From CAYYIS01 sp964470965 (GTDB lineage: Bacteria; JAAXHH01; JABIQT01): 32,126 nucleotides of DNA. The stretch covers positions 1 to 32,126 of the forward strand of contig CAYYIS010000056.1 in assembly GCA_964470965.1 (NCBI GenBank). The letters run 5' to 3'. Positions 9,269-17,486 of this stretch are shown here, piece after piece (the stretch's first letter is position 1; each line of letters starts with the position of its first letter). Position numbers and translations under genes: made by a program. Below the pieces are notes generated by a model that was not told where the DNA came from, searched no databases, and was given only the letters and a program-made list of their open reading frames with translations.

Positions 9269-9976
9269 TTGAAAAACCCAGTGCCGAAAATTCACACACC
9301 CCCTGCAATGTGTCGCATTCCGGAGGGAACTTTTTCGATGGGGAGCGATAATGGATGCCGGAACGAAGAACCGGTGCACGACGTGTGGCTGGACTCGTTT
9401 TTGATAGCCCAGTTCCCGACAACTAGGGCAGAATACCGAAGCTTCATTATGGCGGGCGGTTATCCGGTACCAGCGTACTGGGAAGTTGCCGGATATTTAG
9501 GCGACCAGAAACCCGTAGTAGGCGTCAGCTGGTACGATGCGATGGCGTATTGCCGTTGGCTTGGGGAAGTGACCGAAGGTGCCTACCGCCTGCCGTCGGA
9601 AGCCGAGTGGGAAAAGGCGGCACGGGGCGGATTAAACAGTTGTGAATTTCCATGGGGGAATGACCTGCCGGCGGATTTCCAGGGTGGGCGCGACAGCAGA
9701 ATTGAAAATGTCGGGACCCAGGATGGTCCCAACGGCTACGGACTGTACGATATGGCCGGCGGTGTTCACGAATGGTGTTCTGATTTCTATTCGCTGGACT
9801 ACTATACAGCTTCAACCTGTAAATCGCCAACAGGGCCGTCCGAAGGCGTCCGGCGTGCAGCACGCGGCGGTTCCTGGCGGCATGCCGTGCGGTACGCCCG
9901 TTGTGCTGCCAGAAGCAGTTTGTCGCCGGAGAAACGGTTTAGTGACTTTGGCTTCAGGTGTGCAGCCACACTTTGA
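9269..9976 (+). CDS. SUMF1/formylglycine-generating-enzyme-fold protein lacking the FGE cysteine pair
   Basis: A single SUMF1 (FGE-sulfatase) domain covers nearly the whole protein: MCRIPEGTFSMGS, then EEPVHDVWLDSFLIAQFPTT, VVGVSWYDAMAYCRWLG, YRLPSEAEWEKAARGG, NGYGLYDMAGGVHEWCSD, and the C-terminal AARGGSWRHAVRYARCAARS and FGFRCA. True formylglycine-generating enzymes carry two copper-binding cysteines just after the RGGS motif. Here that segment is shortened and has only the later, structural Cys of CAARS, so classical FGE activity is unlikely. The family also includes EgtB-like, PvdO-like and purely binding members. The start is uncertain: TTG 9269 (AGAGG at 9254-9258) fits the domain, while ATG 9191 adds 26 residues without homology and its GAGG is only one base away. 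No signal peptide is seen from the preferred start. Confidence 0.85.
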   Translation: MKNPVPKIHTPPAMCRIPEGTFSMGSDNGCRNEEPVHDVWLDSFLIAQFPTTRAEYRSFIMAGGYPVPAYWEVAGYLGDQKPVVGVSWYDAMAYCRWLGEVTEGAYRLPSEAEWEKAARGGLNSCEFPWGNDLPADFQGGRDSRIENVGTQDGPNGYGLYDMAGGVHEWCSDFYSLDYYTASTCKSPTGPSEGVRRAARGGSWRHAVRYARCAARSSLSPEKRFSDFGFRCAATL

Positions 9977-9992
9977 GGTGACATCGATGGGA

Positions 9993-10478
9993 TCAGCCCC
10001 ACCACATCAGGGCGGTCTTGAATGTCGGGTCGTCCCGCTGGCGTATCGGCAGACAGTACAAAAAACGGTCATCCCCGATGTGCCACCGTAACCCCAGTCC
10101 GCTGTACCGGTCCATGCTCTGTATTCGGGCTCGCTCGGGTGTAATGACGGAGCCGGATTCCGTGCCGACCTTCAACATGCCCACGTATCGCGCCACGCCG
10201 GCCATCTCCGTGAGGGAGATGGGAAGCGGTTTACTGAGGTTTACAGCCATCTCGCCGTTACGCCGCGAAAAAACCGTAATACGCACCGGCTCTTCTGTCT
10301 CCCTTCGACGAGACTCTGGCATAGACTCTGGCATAGAAACAGCAACAGGCCTGTCGAAGTACCGGCCGGATTCTGCAAGATCCACCACATCGCGGGTAAT
10401 CCCCATCCTGGTTTCCTTCCGATCCATGGTTAGCAGTGCCAGAATCAGAAAGCAAGTAAAGAGTATCAAGCAGCGCAT
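9993..10478 (-). CDS. Small secreted or membrane-anchored hypothetical protein
   Basis: The 161-residue product starts MRCLILFTCFLILALLTMD, a strongly hydrophobic N-terminus that is a signal peptide or membrane anchor. The start is well supported: on the minus strand GGAGG (plus positions 10485-10489) lies 6 nt before the ATG. The rest is soluble and mixed alpha/beta, with SKPLPISLTEMAGVARYVGM and a C-terminal RWHIGDDRFLYCLPIR. A 12-bp direct duplication produces MPESMPES near residue 50. I recognise no family. It converges with the SUMF1-type gene, the two stops being 16 bp apart. A competing frame of similar length on the plus strand lacks any start signal and is taken as its shadow. Confidence 0.6.
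   Translation of the reverse strand: MRCLILFTCFLILALLTMDRKETRMGITRDVVDLAESGRYFDRPVAVSMPESMPESRRRETEEPVRITVFSRRNGEMAVNLSKPLPISLTEMAGVARYVGMLKVGTESGSVITPERARIQSMDRYSGLGLRWHIGDDRFLYCLPIRQRDDPTFKTALMWWG
10312..10335. repeat. 12-bp direct duplication inside the small secreted protein gene
   Basis: GACTCTGGCATA occurs twice head to tail (10312-10323 and 10324-10335). It keeps the frame and yields MPESMPES in the minus-strand protein. Confidence 0.85.
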
Positions 10479-10686
10479 TGAAAACCTCCAGAATACTAAA
10501 TAGGTGTTGTATATCTACAAATGTATAGTATTTTCTGGAAATTGCAAGTGGTTTTTTTAACGAGGGCATCGGGACTTGGCGGCAGCACCCCGGAAATTGA
10601 TCGGTGATACCGGAAAATAACACATTAAACAGGGGGGCAGGGAACAATCCATCGGCCGACGCTACGTTAATCCTATTCCCTTTGCA

Positions 10687-11508
10687 TCATCTTTGGCTGG
10701 TGGCTATAAAAAGCGCGTCACGGTCCTCCTGCGGAATGAATGGAACGCTGTATCCCGCCGCTTCCAGGGCGGAGCGGAGTGGTGCAAGATGGCTGCGATG
10801 AAAGGATCTGAGCATACGAAGGTGTTGCTGGACCAAGGACGCGTCACGACGGGCACGCGGTTTTTCAAGCAATCGGGTGATCATGGGAATCAGCATCTCG
10901 GCGTCATCACCGGAGAGAAAACGATGCAGACAGTTGACAACATCCGGCGCAATCCGGCGGAACCCGGTCAAGCGGGACCCTTGCATCCTGGTGTGGGCCG
11001 GAAGATGGGTGGCCCGTTCCATGTGACCTGCTATCCCCAGCAGGTATATCAGAGAATCAAATGCCGACCTGGCCTGCGTTCTGGACCGAAACACGCCGTA
11101 CCACTGAAGATTTAGATCTTTCCAGCCATCTGTGTTCGTTGAAAAGCCGAGCAAGACCTGCCTGCTGTGGCCTCCCAGGCCGATGGCCGGATAGAGAAAA
11201 CTGTATGAACCATCTACGTTGTAGGGAGGCTTTAACTCCCTGATCAAGGCGTTTTCAACAAGGAGGGCTTCTTGTTCCGTATCTTTGAGCCTTACTTCCA
11301 GTTTGCTGGATTCTCTCACGAGTTTCTGCATCTTCCGATGCACTTTACGACGAGATGCGTTGCGGTACTGGCGAAGTCGCGATCTGATATTTTTTGCCTT
11401 GCCCACATAGAGGACCTGCCCCGTATCTGATTTAAACAGATACACCGCGGGTTCCTTCGGAAGGTTCTGAATCAAGGATTCGCCGAATTTACGATCGAAC
11501 ATCTTCAT
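10687..11508 (-). CDS. GIY-YIG nuclease protein, Cho/UvrC N-terminal-like
   Basis: The first 100 residues are the GIY-YIG endonuclease domain of UvrC/Cho type: PAVYLFKSDTGQVLYVGKAK (AVY at 21-23 replaces the usual G-[IV]-Y; YVG at 34-36), Arg42 in KNIRSRL, Glu85 in ALLVENALI and Asn97 in PPYNV, the positions of the catalytic Arg, Glu and metal-site Asn. The remaining 170 residues do not look like UvrC: no UVR/UvrB-binding helix, RNase H half or helix-hairpin-helix is seen. The length (273) is close to the second nucleotide-excision nuclease Cho (about 295), so a UvrC-like incision role in repair is plausible. The frame is open to a TTG at 11553, but ATG 11508 (MKMFDRKFG) fits the domain start. 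It is divergent from the uracil-DNA glycosylase gene. Confidence 0.8.
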   Translation of the reverse strand: MKMFDRKFGESLIQNLPKEPAVYLFKSDTGQVLYVGKAKNIRSRLRQYRNASRRKVHRKMQKLVRESSKLEVRLKDTEQEALLVENALIRELKPPYNVDGSYSFLYPAIGLGGHSRQVLLGFSTNTDGWKDLNLQWYGVFRSRTQARSAFDSLIYLLGIAGHMERATHLPAHTRMQGSRLTGFRRIAPDVVNCLHRFLSGDDAEMLIPMITRLLEKPRARRDASLVQQHLRMLRSFHRSHLAPLRSALEAAGYSVPFIPQEDRDALFIATSQR

Positions 11509-11945
11509 TGGAAAAATCGTCCTGACCGGATTATGGAACGACAAAAGAACCAACTAATCGTGAAAAGAAAGTCGCCTCATGTCAAGATGTAAATCGGGAT
11601 CCGTCCCGTGGAGAATCATGTGGTGATGTCCTAACTTTTCCTGTATTGCGAATATTGTTTGGCATGGAAGAATGTTCCCCACCCGATGTGGATTCGCAAG
11701 TCGGCCTGTCAACGAAGTCAGGACTGAAGGAGGGAAGAACTTGTTCGGTCGGTCCGAAGGATCCATTGCGGATATCCTGTCTAAATAGGAAACCAACGTG
11801 CTACCGGAACAAGGGGCAGGTGCTTTAGCGCAGGTCTGGGTTCCCGGGTACGGAACCATTGGAGTTGCGATAAAGGCGTAACAAGATTGACGTTTGTTGA
11901 AATTATATAAATCCCAGCCTCTGTCTGTTAAAAGAAAGTGACGAT
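11509..11945. other. Divergent intergenic region
   Basis: This 437-bp gap separates the GIY-YIG gene (minus) from the glycosylase gene (plus) and must contain both promoters. On the plus strand TTGACG at 11887-11892 lies close to TATAAA at 11906-11911, but the 13-bp spacer is too short for a standard sigma-70 promoter. A minus-strand open frame at 11554-11859 has no domain, ribosome site or credible composition, and I do not call it. Confidence 0.4.
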
Positions 11946-12632
11946 ATGGACAACCGATTGCGTCCTGTTTTTTCTTCCCTTAGGGGAACCGCCGCCGAGG
12001 ATGTTTTTAATCCGTGGTATGACTGGCACAGCAGTGTTGATGTAAACCGATCGGCGCCAATGATTCGGAGGCGACACCTGAAACAGTATCTGGGATTACG
12101 TAAACAGGCCCCATACCTTTTTGTTGGTGAGGCTCTGGGTTATAGGGGGGGGCGATTCTCGGGTATTCCGATGACGTCCGAACGAATTTTGTTGGACCAT
12201 ATGGCGGATCGAGGCATCCGGGCTTCTGATGTGACTGGAGATCTGTCCACACAACGTACAAGCCGCCTTGAGCTGGGTGCCGACGGCTTTACCGAACCCA
12301 CGGCGACGATTGTCTGGACTCAGATAATACAATCGGGCATACATCCCAACGATATTGTACTTTGGAACGCTTTTCCATGGCATCCGTTCGAACCGGGAAT
12401 CGGTCTTCTTTCAAACAGGAAACCCCGCGTGGCCGAATGCCATGAGGGTAGAGGCGCATTACTGTCCCTGCTGCGATACCTGAATATCAAACGCGTTGTC
12501 GCTGTTGGCCGGACAGCCGGTATCGCCTTGCGCAACGCGGGTATCGAACCGCTGGAAATCCGCCATCCGGCCCGTGGCGGAGCAAGAGAATTCAGGAGAC
12601 AGTTCATCAATGAGATAATGAGGAAGCTTTAA
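11946..12632 (+). CDS. Uracil-DNA glycosylase family protein
   Basis: At 228 residues this matches the uracil-DNA glycosylase superfamily. It has LFVGEALGYRGGRFSGIP followed by MTSER at about residues 58-80 (the active-site loop, GEAPG-like in relatives), VLWNAFPWHPF at about 138-148 (the uracil-recognition Asn-containing motif), VVAVGRTA near 185, and EIRHPARGG near 203-210 (the His-Pro DNA-intercalation loop). It would remove uracil or related damaged bases from DNA in the cytoplasm. The start ATG 11946 follows an AAGAAAG-type ribosome site. It belongs to the GEA(L/P)GYRG subgroup, not to the classical Ung type (GQDPYHG). The family number and base specificity need alignment. It converges with the FtsK-like gene. 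Confidence 0.85.
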   Translation: MDNRLRPVFSSLRGTAAEDVFNPWYDWHSSVDVNRSAPMIRRRHLKQYLGLRKQAPYLFVGEALGYRGGRFSGIPMTSERILLDHMADRGIRASDVTGDLSTQRTSRLELGADGFTEPTATIVWTQIIQSGIHPNDIVLWNAFPWHPFEPGIGLLSNRKPRVAECHEGRGALLSLLRYLNIKRVVAVGRTAGIALRNAGIEPLEIRHPARGGAREFRRQFINEIMRKL

Positions 12633-12711
12633 GGAGAGAAATCCGAAAATTTAATGGTCATCCATTTCTTCTACGTGGCTCCGGTGCGTGAAACCGGCCG
12701 CCGGACTAGGC

Positions 12712-15090
12712 CTACATCTTTGCACATTGAATCCGGGTGATCCTGCCAAGGCATTTCAAGAAGGCATCCCCCTTTCCATTCAGACTTTCCGCTCCAGTTT
12801 CATCCATAACGACACGGCTTTCGGTTCCGCTTTTCACCCTCAAGGCAAGTTGAGCCGGCAGGTTTGAACGAAGATTGGTACTGATTACGTCTCCGCTCGG
12901 TTTCTGTGTTGCGATCACGATGTGTATCCCGGCCGCCCGCGCTTTCTGAGCTAATCTTCCAAGGGAACCTTCAATCTCCCGTTTCATGTCTCGATCAGCC
13001 GTCAGATCCGCATATTCGTCTAGAACCACGAGCCACCAGGGCAATCTCTGGACCGGCCTTGCGGCATTATTGTAATCCTGAATATTCCGTGCACCCGATT
13101 CAACAAAACTCTCGTAACGCCGCTGCATTTCGTTAAATGCATTTATTAGGAGGCTGTTGGCATCCGAGTCGCTCCACCCGATCTTTCCCTCCAGGTACGG
13201 ACTGCTTTCATATTCCATCAATTCGGTACCTTTGGGATCGACGAGCATAAGCCTTAACTGTTCCGGCATGTAGTGCCTGACTAATCCCCCGAGGATCGTG
13301 TTCAATGCCTCTGATTTTCCGCTTCCCGTTGTACCCGCGATGAGTAAGTGCGGTGAATCGGACGATGAAAAATTTATGTCGACGGCATTACCCTGGGTAT
13401 CAAGGCCGAGAGGAACCGACAGGGCGTTTCCAGGAGGACTCCACTTTGACCATAGTTCCCGGGCGGTGACGAAGTAACGGTCTTCCTCGCTTTTGGGTAC
13501 ATCTATGGTGACGAAGCCTCGATCGATCCTGAACATGATATTCTGTTCAGCTTCTAACTTTAGGACCAACTTCAGTGAATCGGTCAAGTTATGCAGTTTT
13601 TTGGGATCAACCCCTTCATTGGGCCTGACGCGGTAAAGAACAGACGCCGGTCCTTCGACAAATCGATCGCCCTCCTGCTCAGTGGGCAGGACGGACACTC
13701 CAAACTGGCTGTAGGTGTCCAGGATTAAACGATACCGACGCAAAAGTTCGGCCAGGGTAAGGGGGGCGCCACGACCCGCTCGTGAAGCATCCTGGTTCCC
13801 CGTACCAAGGATCGACCTTTCGACCGGTAGCTCTATGGGTACCTCGGGTTCTGGTTGCGAATCGGGCAAATCGCTGAGTTGCGGGATTTGAAGCGGTTCT
13901 ACCGGGCCGTCGTCGGGGAGATCGACTGGTGTTTCCGAACTGCTGTACTCTGTGAAATTGGTATCGGGGGGAGCCGCAGGCGTGGGAGGCGTCGCCCGAT
14001 TTTCCGGTTGATCCCTATCTGCATGATCCTCCGGGATGGGATCGTCAGGCTTGTTCACCGGAGGATCGTAAACCAATCCCGCATCCTGCATGTCGTATGA
14101 CACATCTTTAGGCGGGTAGTTGGTGAAGGCCTGATGAACGACATGGTAGGGCAACAGGTTCCGGACTTCGGACATTGGATGTGCAAAATACCGCTCCAGC
14201 AGGTTGCGCCAGTGTGTCTGAGCAGACTCCGGGTAGTACACACCGGAAAGGTCGCGGAATTCCCGTTCACGACATGCCTTAACCAGGTGGCGGCGTTCTA
14301 CCTGATGTCCGGAACCGTCCATGAGATGGACATAATTGGCATTTTGACTCAACCGCCGCTTTATGCCTTCAGCAGACGCGTGGGTCTGCCACTCTTCATC
14401 CGGAAAATAACCAAGCACCGGGAGATGTCGTCCTATTATTATTTCTATTTCTTCAGGCGAAATATTGGCGCCTCGTCCGAATATTTCCCGTAGAACATCA
14501 TAACAGAATCGTATCAGGGCCTTGGTGTTGACGGTCTCGGTCACATCGTAAATCAATCTTAACAGGGCAAGGACGTCGGGAGGCCCGATCTGATCTTTGA
14601 AACCTATGAATTTTGCCGTGTGATTTATGAGAAGATCGGTAAATTCTCTGTAATAACCCAAGCCTTGCCTGGGTCCCTTGGTCTCGGACAATAACAAGGT
14701 GCCCCTGGGCGGCGGATCAACAAGATCGCGGTTGGACGCGAAATATATCAGACCATCCTGGCAGGTTTTTGTGAATGTGAAGACAGAATCGTCCGAGACG
14801 ATACAAGGGGCCGGGAGTGACCGTGCGCCGATATCCTCCGAAACCACGACGCTGGTCGCGCTCAAACCGGGTTGAACTTCCGCTGCAGACGGCCAGAGGC
14901 TCAGGAAATGTCGAATTTCGTCAGGATTCAGACCCTGGATGATGACGCTGATTGGACGGTTTGGATCGGCAGCCGATATCTTCTGTATCAGGTCAACATA
15001 AGAGCCCGCGATAATCTGTTCAAAGGAATAAGACGGACTGGACAAAATGCGCTCCGATGTTGCGGTGGTGTCAAGTGTTATATGGTCCAT
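12712..15090 (-). CDS. Soluble FtsK/SpoIIIE-type DNA translocase ATPase with unknown N-terminal region
   Basis: The C-terminal part (about residues 450-792) is an FtsK/SpoIIIE motor. It has an alpha-domain-like segment (LRRYRLILDTYSQFGVSVLP), a Walker A motif AGTTGSGKSEA (about 583), the FtsK hallmark VDPKGTELMEYESSPYL, a Walker B WWLVVLDEYADL (about 686) and sensor motifs HIVIATQKPSGDVIS with LRSNLPAQLALRVKSGTESR. Unlike cell-division FtsK there are no N-terminal membrane helices and no C-terminal winged-helix gamma domain. Instead residues 1-350 form a soluble region (LPVLGYFPDEEW, GIKRRLSQNANYVHLMDGSG), and residues 350-430 are an acidic proline-rich linker. The overall layout recalls restriction/defence ATPases such as DptH, but no dnd or dpt partner is present. 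The protein stops soon after the motor; a shifted frame continues to 12651 with HVEEMDDH, so the extreme C-terminus may be frayed. Confidence 0.88.
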   Translation of the reverse strand: MDHITLDTTATSERILSSPSYSFEQIIAGSYVDLIQKISAADPNRPISVIIQGLNPDEIRHFLSLWPSAAEVQPGLSATSVVVSEDIGARSLPAPCIVSDDSVFTFTKTCQDGLIYFASNRDLVDPPPRGTLLLSETKGPRQGLGYYREFTDLLINHTAKFIGFKDQIGPPDVLALLRLIYDVTETVNTKALIRFCYDVLREIFGRGANISPEEIEIIIGRHLPVLGYFPDEEWQTHASAEGIKRRLSQNANYVHLMDGSGHQVERRHLVKACREREFRDLSGVYYPESAQTHWRNLLERYFAHPMSEVRNLLPYHVVHQAFTNYPPKDVSYDMQDAGLVYDPPVNKPDDPIPEDHADRDQPENRATPPTPAAPPDTNFTEYSSSETPVDLPDDGPVEPLQIPQLSDLPDSQPEPEVPIELPVERSILGTGNQDASRAGRGAPLTLAELLRRYRLILDTYSQFGVSVLPTEQEGDRFVEGPASVLYRVRPNEGVDPKKLHNLTDSLKLVLKLEAEQNIMFRIDRGFVTIDVPKSEEDRYFVTARELWSKWSPPGNALSVPLGLDTQGNAVDINFSSSDSPHLLIAGTTGSGKSEALNTILGGLVRHYMPEQLRLMLVDPKGTELMEYESSPYLEGKIGWSDSDANSLLINAFNEMQRRYESFVESGARNIQDYNNAARPVQRLPWWLVVLDEYADLTADRDMKREIEGSLGRLAQKARAAGIHIVIATQKPSGDVISTNLRSNLPAQLALRVKSGTESRVVMDETGAESLNGKGDAFLKCLGRITRIQCAKM

Positions 15091-15438
15091 GCCCTGATGA
15101 AGGCCGAATTCGTATTATATCATAAGACGGAGGATAGGGAAACTTTTATTTATAATTTTAAAATATAATGTATACCAACAGCGGGATACTATTCTGCCTC
15201 AGCGAAACATATCTCTATTCCGTAAAGGATCCTCTGGTGAAACAGGGAAATATTCCAGGTGGAAGGTAGCACTCGTTCTAATGTTCCGGGAAGTTACCGG
15301 GGCACCGGAGACCATTACCGGAAACCGGGTCGTTGAGGAAGAAGATTTCGACGAAGCGGCCAAGTGCAGGAGTGTGGGGGACTATCCGTATTGCACCAGT
15401 GTTCGTGTTCAGGTGATAAAGGACCTGTGGGTTACAGG
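15091..15438. other. Intergenic region between the FtsK-like and membrane protein genes
   Basis: Besides the putative promoter, the first 90 bases are AT-rich. The remainder (about 15278-15438) has an open frame on each strand, but both continue as shadows into the 15439 gene and neither carries a domain or ribosome site. I see no terminator hairpin. Confidence 0.4.
15114..15142 (-). promoter_or_regulatory. Putative promoter of the FtsK-like gene
   Basis: Read on the minus strand, a perfect TATAAT (plus 15114-15119) is preceded by TTTCCC (plus 15137-15142) at 17 bp. The -10 is consensus and the -35 weak. It lies about 24 bp upstream of the ATG at 15090, so the leader would be very short; the ribosome site (AGGG, 2-3 nt from the ATG) is also poor. 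Confidence 0.35.
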
Positions 15439-15903
15439 TTACCCTGTCCTGATCAGCTTTGACATGACCAAGCCGACGATGGTCCAACCAATCATATCTT
15501 CAATACCACGAGTGACCGAGAATTGTAGTGGCAAGGCTGTCCATAAATCGGTGTTCATGGTAATCAGCGCGAACAGGCCGAAGGCGGGTGCAATCAGGGC
15601 TCGGGACAGGTAGGAACTGCTGGAATTCGACATCACATATCCCACAAGCATGCAGCATGCTAAAGATGTCAGTAATTTGAAGGCCAGGTTAGTTACGGAT
15701 AACGGTTCGGTTCCATCCGAATTGAAAACTACCACGCCGATAGGCTGCATGGGACGCTTGTCGGTATTCCCATCGATCGGAGCGGTCTCATCCTGTGATA
15801 CAATCCGTATTCCTTCGGCGCCGGGTGACATAATGGATATGGACAACATACTCCATATCACGAAAACGACTGCCCCTATTACGGCGGGTATGAACGTCCT
15901 CAT
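15439..15903 (-). CDS. Small multi-pass membrane protein, unknown function
   Basis: The 154-residue protein has a first membrane segment at about 3-25 (FIPAVIGAVVFVIWSMLSIS), a polar, probably extracytoplasmic stretch at 26-68 (TAPIDGNTDKRPMQPIG), then three hydrophobic segments at about 72-90, 97-114 and 132-150 (DMIGWTIVGLVMSKLI). Its layout resembles small uncharacterised bacterial proteins with one N-terminal helix, an exposed loop and a C-terminal helical bundle; I cannot name the family. The start is well supported: minus-strand AAGGAG lies 5-6 nt before the ATG at 15903. It sits between the FtsK-like and XerD genes on the same strand but with long gaps, so co-transcription is doubtful. 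Confidence 0.7.
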   Translation of the reverse strand: MRTFIPAVIGAVVFVIWSMLSISIMSPGAEGIRIVSQDETAPIDGNTDKRPMQPIGVVVFNSDGTEPLSVTNLAFKLLTSLACCMLVGYVMSNSSSSYLSRALIAPAFGLFALITMNTDLWTALPLQFSVTRGIEDMIGWTIVGLVMSKLIRTG

Positions 15904-16196
15904 CCCAACTCCTTTTTAAAAGGTCGTCAATGTGATAGAAACTTCAATATACAGATATGAATTGTCAGAGTCAAGATCCGGAAAGCAACTGATTATGACA
16001 CGCTTTGCAGATGGAACGTTACAGTATCGGATTCGTCTTTACCTAGCCCATAAGGGAGGCAATCTGGTGGGCATGGCCGTCGATGGTTGCACCCGATGAA
16101 CTATATAGCGGCGGGGTACAGAAAAAATCTCTGTTGCGCACCCTTGTTACCTGAGGAAAATCAGTGCAGTTCGCGTGGGGCAAAGCGTGTTCAAAG

Positions 16197-17087
16197 TCAG
16201 TCGCTGCCGCCCCGGGGATGATAGCGCCGGTGTACTTCTTTCAAATACTCCCTATCCACATGAGTGTAGATCTGGGTCGTGGATATGTCAACATGGCCCA
16301 GCATCTCCTGAACCGCTCGCAGGTCGGCTCCGCCCTCCAACAGGTGGGTGGCAAAAGAGTGACGAAAGGTATGGGGGCTGACTTTTTTGTCGATGCCGGC
16401 CAGTTCAACGTGTGTTTTCAGGATCTTCCACAGCCCCATACGCGACAGCGGCTGGCCACGCGCACCCAGAAACAGGATCTCACCGCTCTTTTTGTTGGCG
16501 ATCACAGGCCGTACCGTTTCAAGATATTGCCAGGTTATCTGCAGCGCTTGGCGCCCGACGGGAACCAACCGCTCCTTGGAACCTTTTCCGAATACCCGTG
16601 CAAGCCCCAGGTCCATCAGGAGATCCGGGCGTCGGAAGGTAAGCAGTTCCGAAGCACGAAGGCCCGTGGCATAAAGGAACTCGAGTATGGCGCGATCCCT
16701 GAGACCAAGAGGGGTTGTGTGGTCCGGTTGTTCCAGGATAAGTTCGACCTCCTCGCGGCCCAGTACATCCGGCAGCTTTCGGGGCATTTTAGGCGAGGGG
16801 ATATGTTCCGTCGGATTCGTTTCGGCCAACCCTTCGCTCACCAGGAAACGGTGAAACATGCGAACTGCCGAAAGATGCCGTGAGATGCTGGATGGCGCCA
16901 GGCCCCGCTTGCGCAAGGAAACCACGAACGCCTGCACGTCCCTCGCTCCCGCTTTGGCGGGACTGGTCTTGCGCTTCTTCAAGTGAGCCATATAGCCGGT
17001 AAGATCCCGCTGGTAAGCGTCGTAGCTATTGGATGACACACCGCGCTCCACAGTCATGTGCGTCAAAAAATCGTCTATCGAATTCAA
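16197..17087 (-). CDS. xerD: Site-specific tyrosine recombinase, XerD type
   Basis: At 296 residues this has the standard Xer length. An N-terminal SAM-like core-binding domain (SIDDFLTHMTVERGVSSNSY, residues 3-22 onward to about 90) is followed by the catalytic domain. All catalytic residues are visible: Arg144 (TGLRASELL), Lys168 (FGKGSKERLVP), His239 and Arg242 (SPHTFRHSFATHLLEGG), His265 (MLGHVDIST) and the nucleophile Tyr274 (TQIYTHVD). XerD acts with XerC at dif to resolve chromosome dimers. The close match to XerD in length and motifs favours that role over a phage or integron integrase. The frame is open to 17321, but the conserved N-terminus begins at TTG 17087 behind a GGGGG ribosome site. 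An FtsK-type ATPase lies upstream on the window map but lacks the XerD-activating gamma domain. Confidence 0.92.
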   Translation of the reverse strand: MNSIDDFLTHMTVERGVSSNSYDAYQRDLTGYMAHLKKRKTSPAKAGARDVQAFVVSLRKRGLAPSSISRHLSAVRMFHRFLVSEGLAETNPTEHIPSPKMPRKLPDVLGREEVELILEQPDHTTPLGLRDRAILEFLYATGLRASELLTFRRPDLLMDLGLARVFGKGSKERLVPVGRQALQITWQYLETVRPVIANKKSGEILFLGARGQPLSRMGLWKILKTHVELAGIDKKVSPHTFRHSFATHLLEGGADLRAVQEMLGHVDISTTQIYTHVDREYLKEVHRRYHPRGGSD

Positions 17088-17098
17088 AGTACCCCCTG
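17085..17098 (-). promoter_or_regulatory. Ribosome site deciding the TTG start of xerD
   Basis: On the minus strand CAGGGGG (plus 17092-17098) is followed by 4 nt and TTG (17087-17085). This gives an N-terminus aligned with other Xer proteins. The 78 upstream in-frame codons have no Xer-like content. Confidence 0.6.
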
Positions 17099-17486
17099 AA
17101 AAACAATTCCTTAATGGGGGAGCCGATTGGGGCTGCCCCAGAGTTACAGTGGCACGCTGCACCGGACTAAAGCCGCGGCTTTGTCCCGGCAGAGATGCTG
17201 GTTCGGTGATCTGGTGGTGATTCTGCCTGAAAACCGTTAGCGGCAGGGCTACCGATGAATAGCCGGGGTATTGATGGACGGCCCTGCAGCACTGCATTAC
17301 CAGCGTTAATCGCAACCACAATAGGGATTAACATTGGATTCGAGATGCTTCAATTCATTGGGTCAATTGCACAGGCCGGATCGCGGGAAGTCCTTGAAGC
17401 AGCCCGCCATCTATTTTTCCGATTCCAGTTATCTCTATCGGTTTAATTTGCACTCATATTTTTAAATTGATTCCAGATGCGGCGGA
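17088..17486. other. Intergenic region upstream of xerD
   Basis: This 399-bp stretch holds the xerD leader and the 3' flank of the next ankyrin gene. I see no gene, tRNA or clear terminator. The open frame running upstream from xerD to 17321 looks non-coding. Confidence 0.4.

Noticed and set aside
10018..10503. 161-codon plus-strand frame opposite the small secreted protein
   Set aside because: The minus-strand frame has a GGAGG site and a signal-like N-terminus; the plus-strand frame has neither.
11554..11859. 101-codon minus-strand frame upstream of the GIY-YIG gene
   Set aside because: No ribosome site, no domain, and composition unlike the neighbouring genes.
12712..15090. Canonical cell-division FtsK
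   Set aside because: There are no N-terminal transmembrane helices and no gamma winged-helix domain.
15281..15613. 110-codon plus-strand frame overlapping the membrane protein gene
   Set aside because: It runs antisense into a gene with a good ribosome site and membrane helices; no support of its own.
16164..16883. 239-codon plus-strand open frame across xerD
   Set aside because: It is fully antisense to xerD, whose catalytic residues are all present; the frame has no recognisable content.
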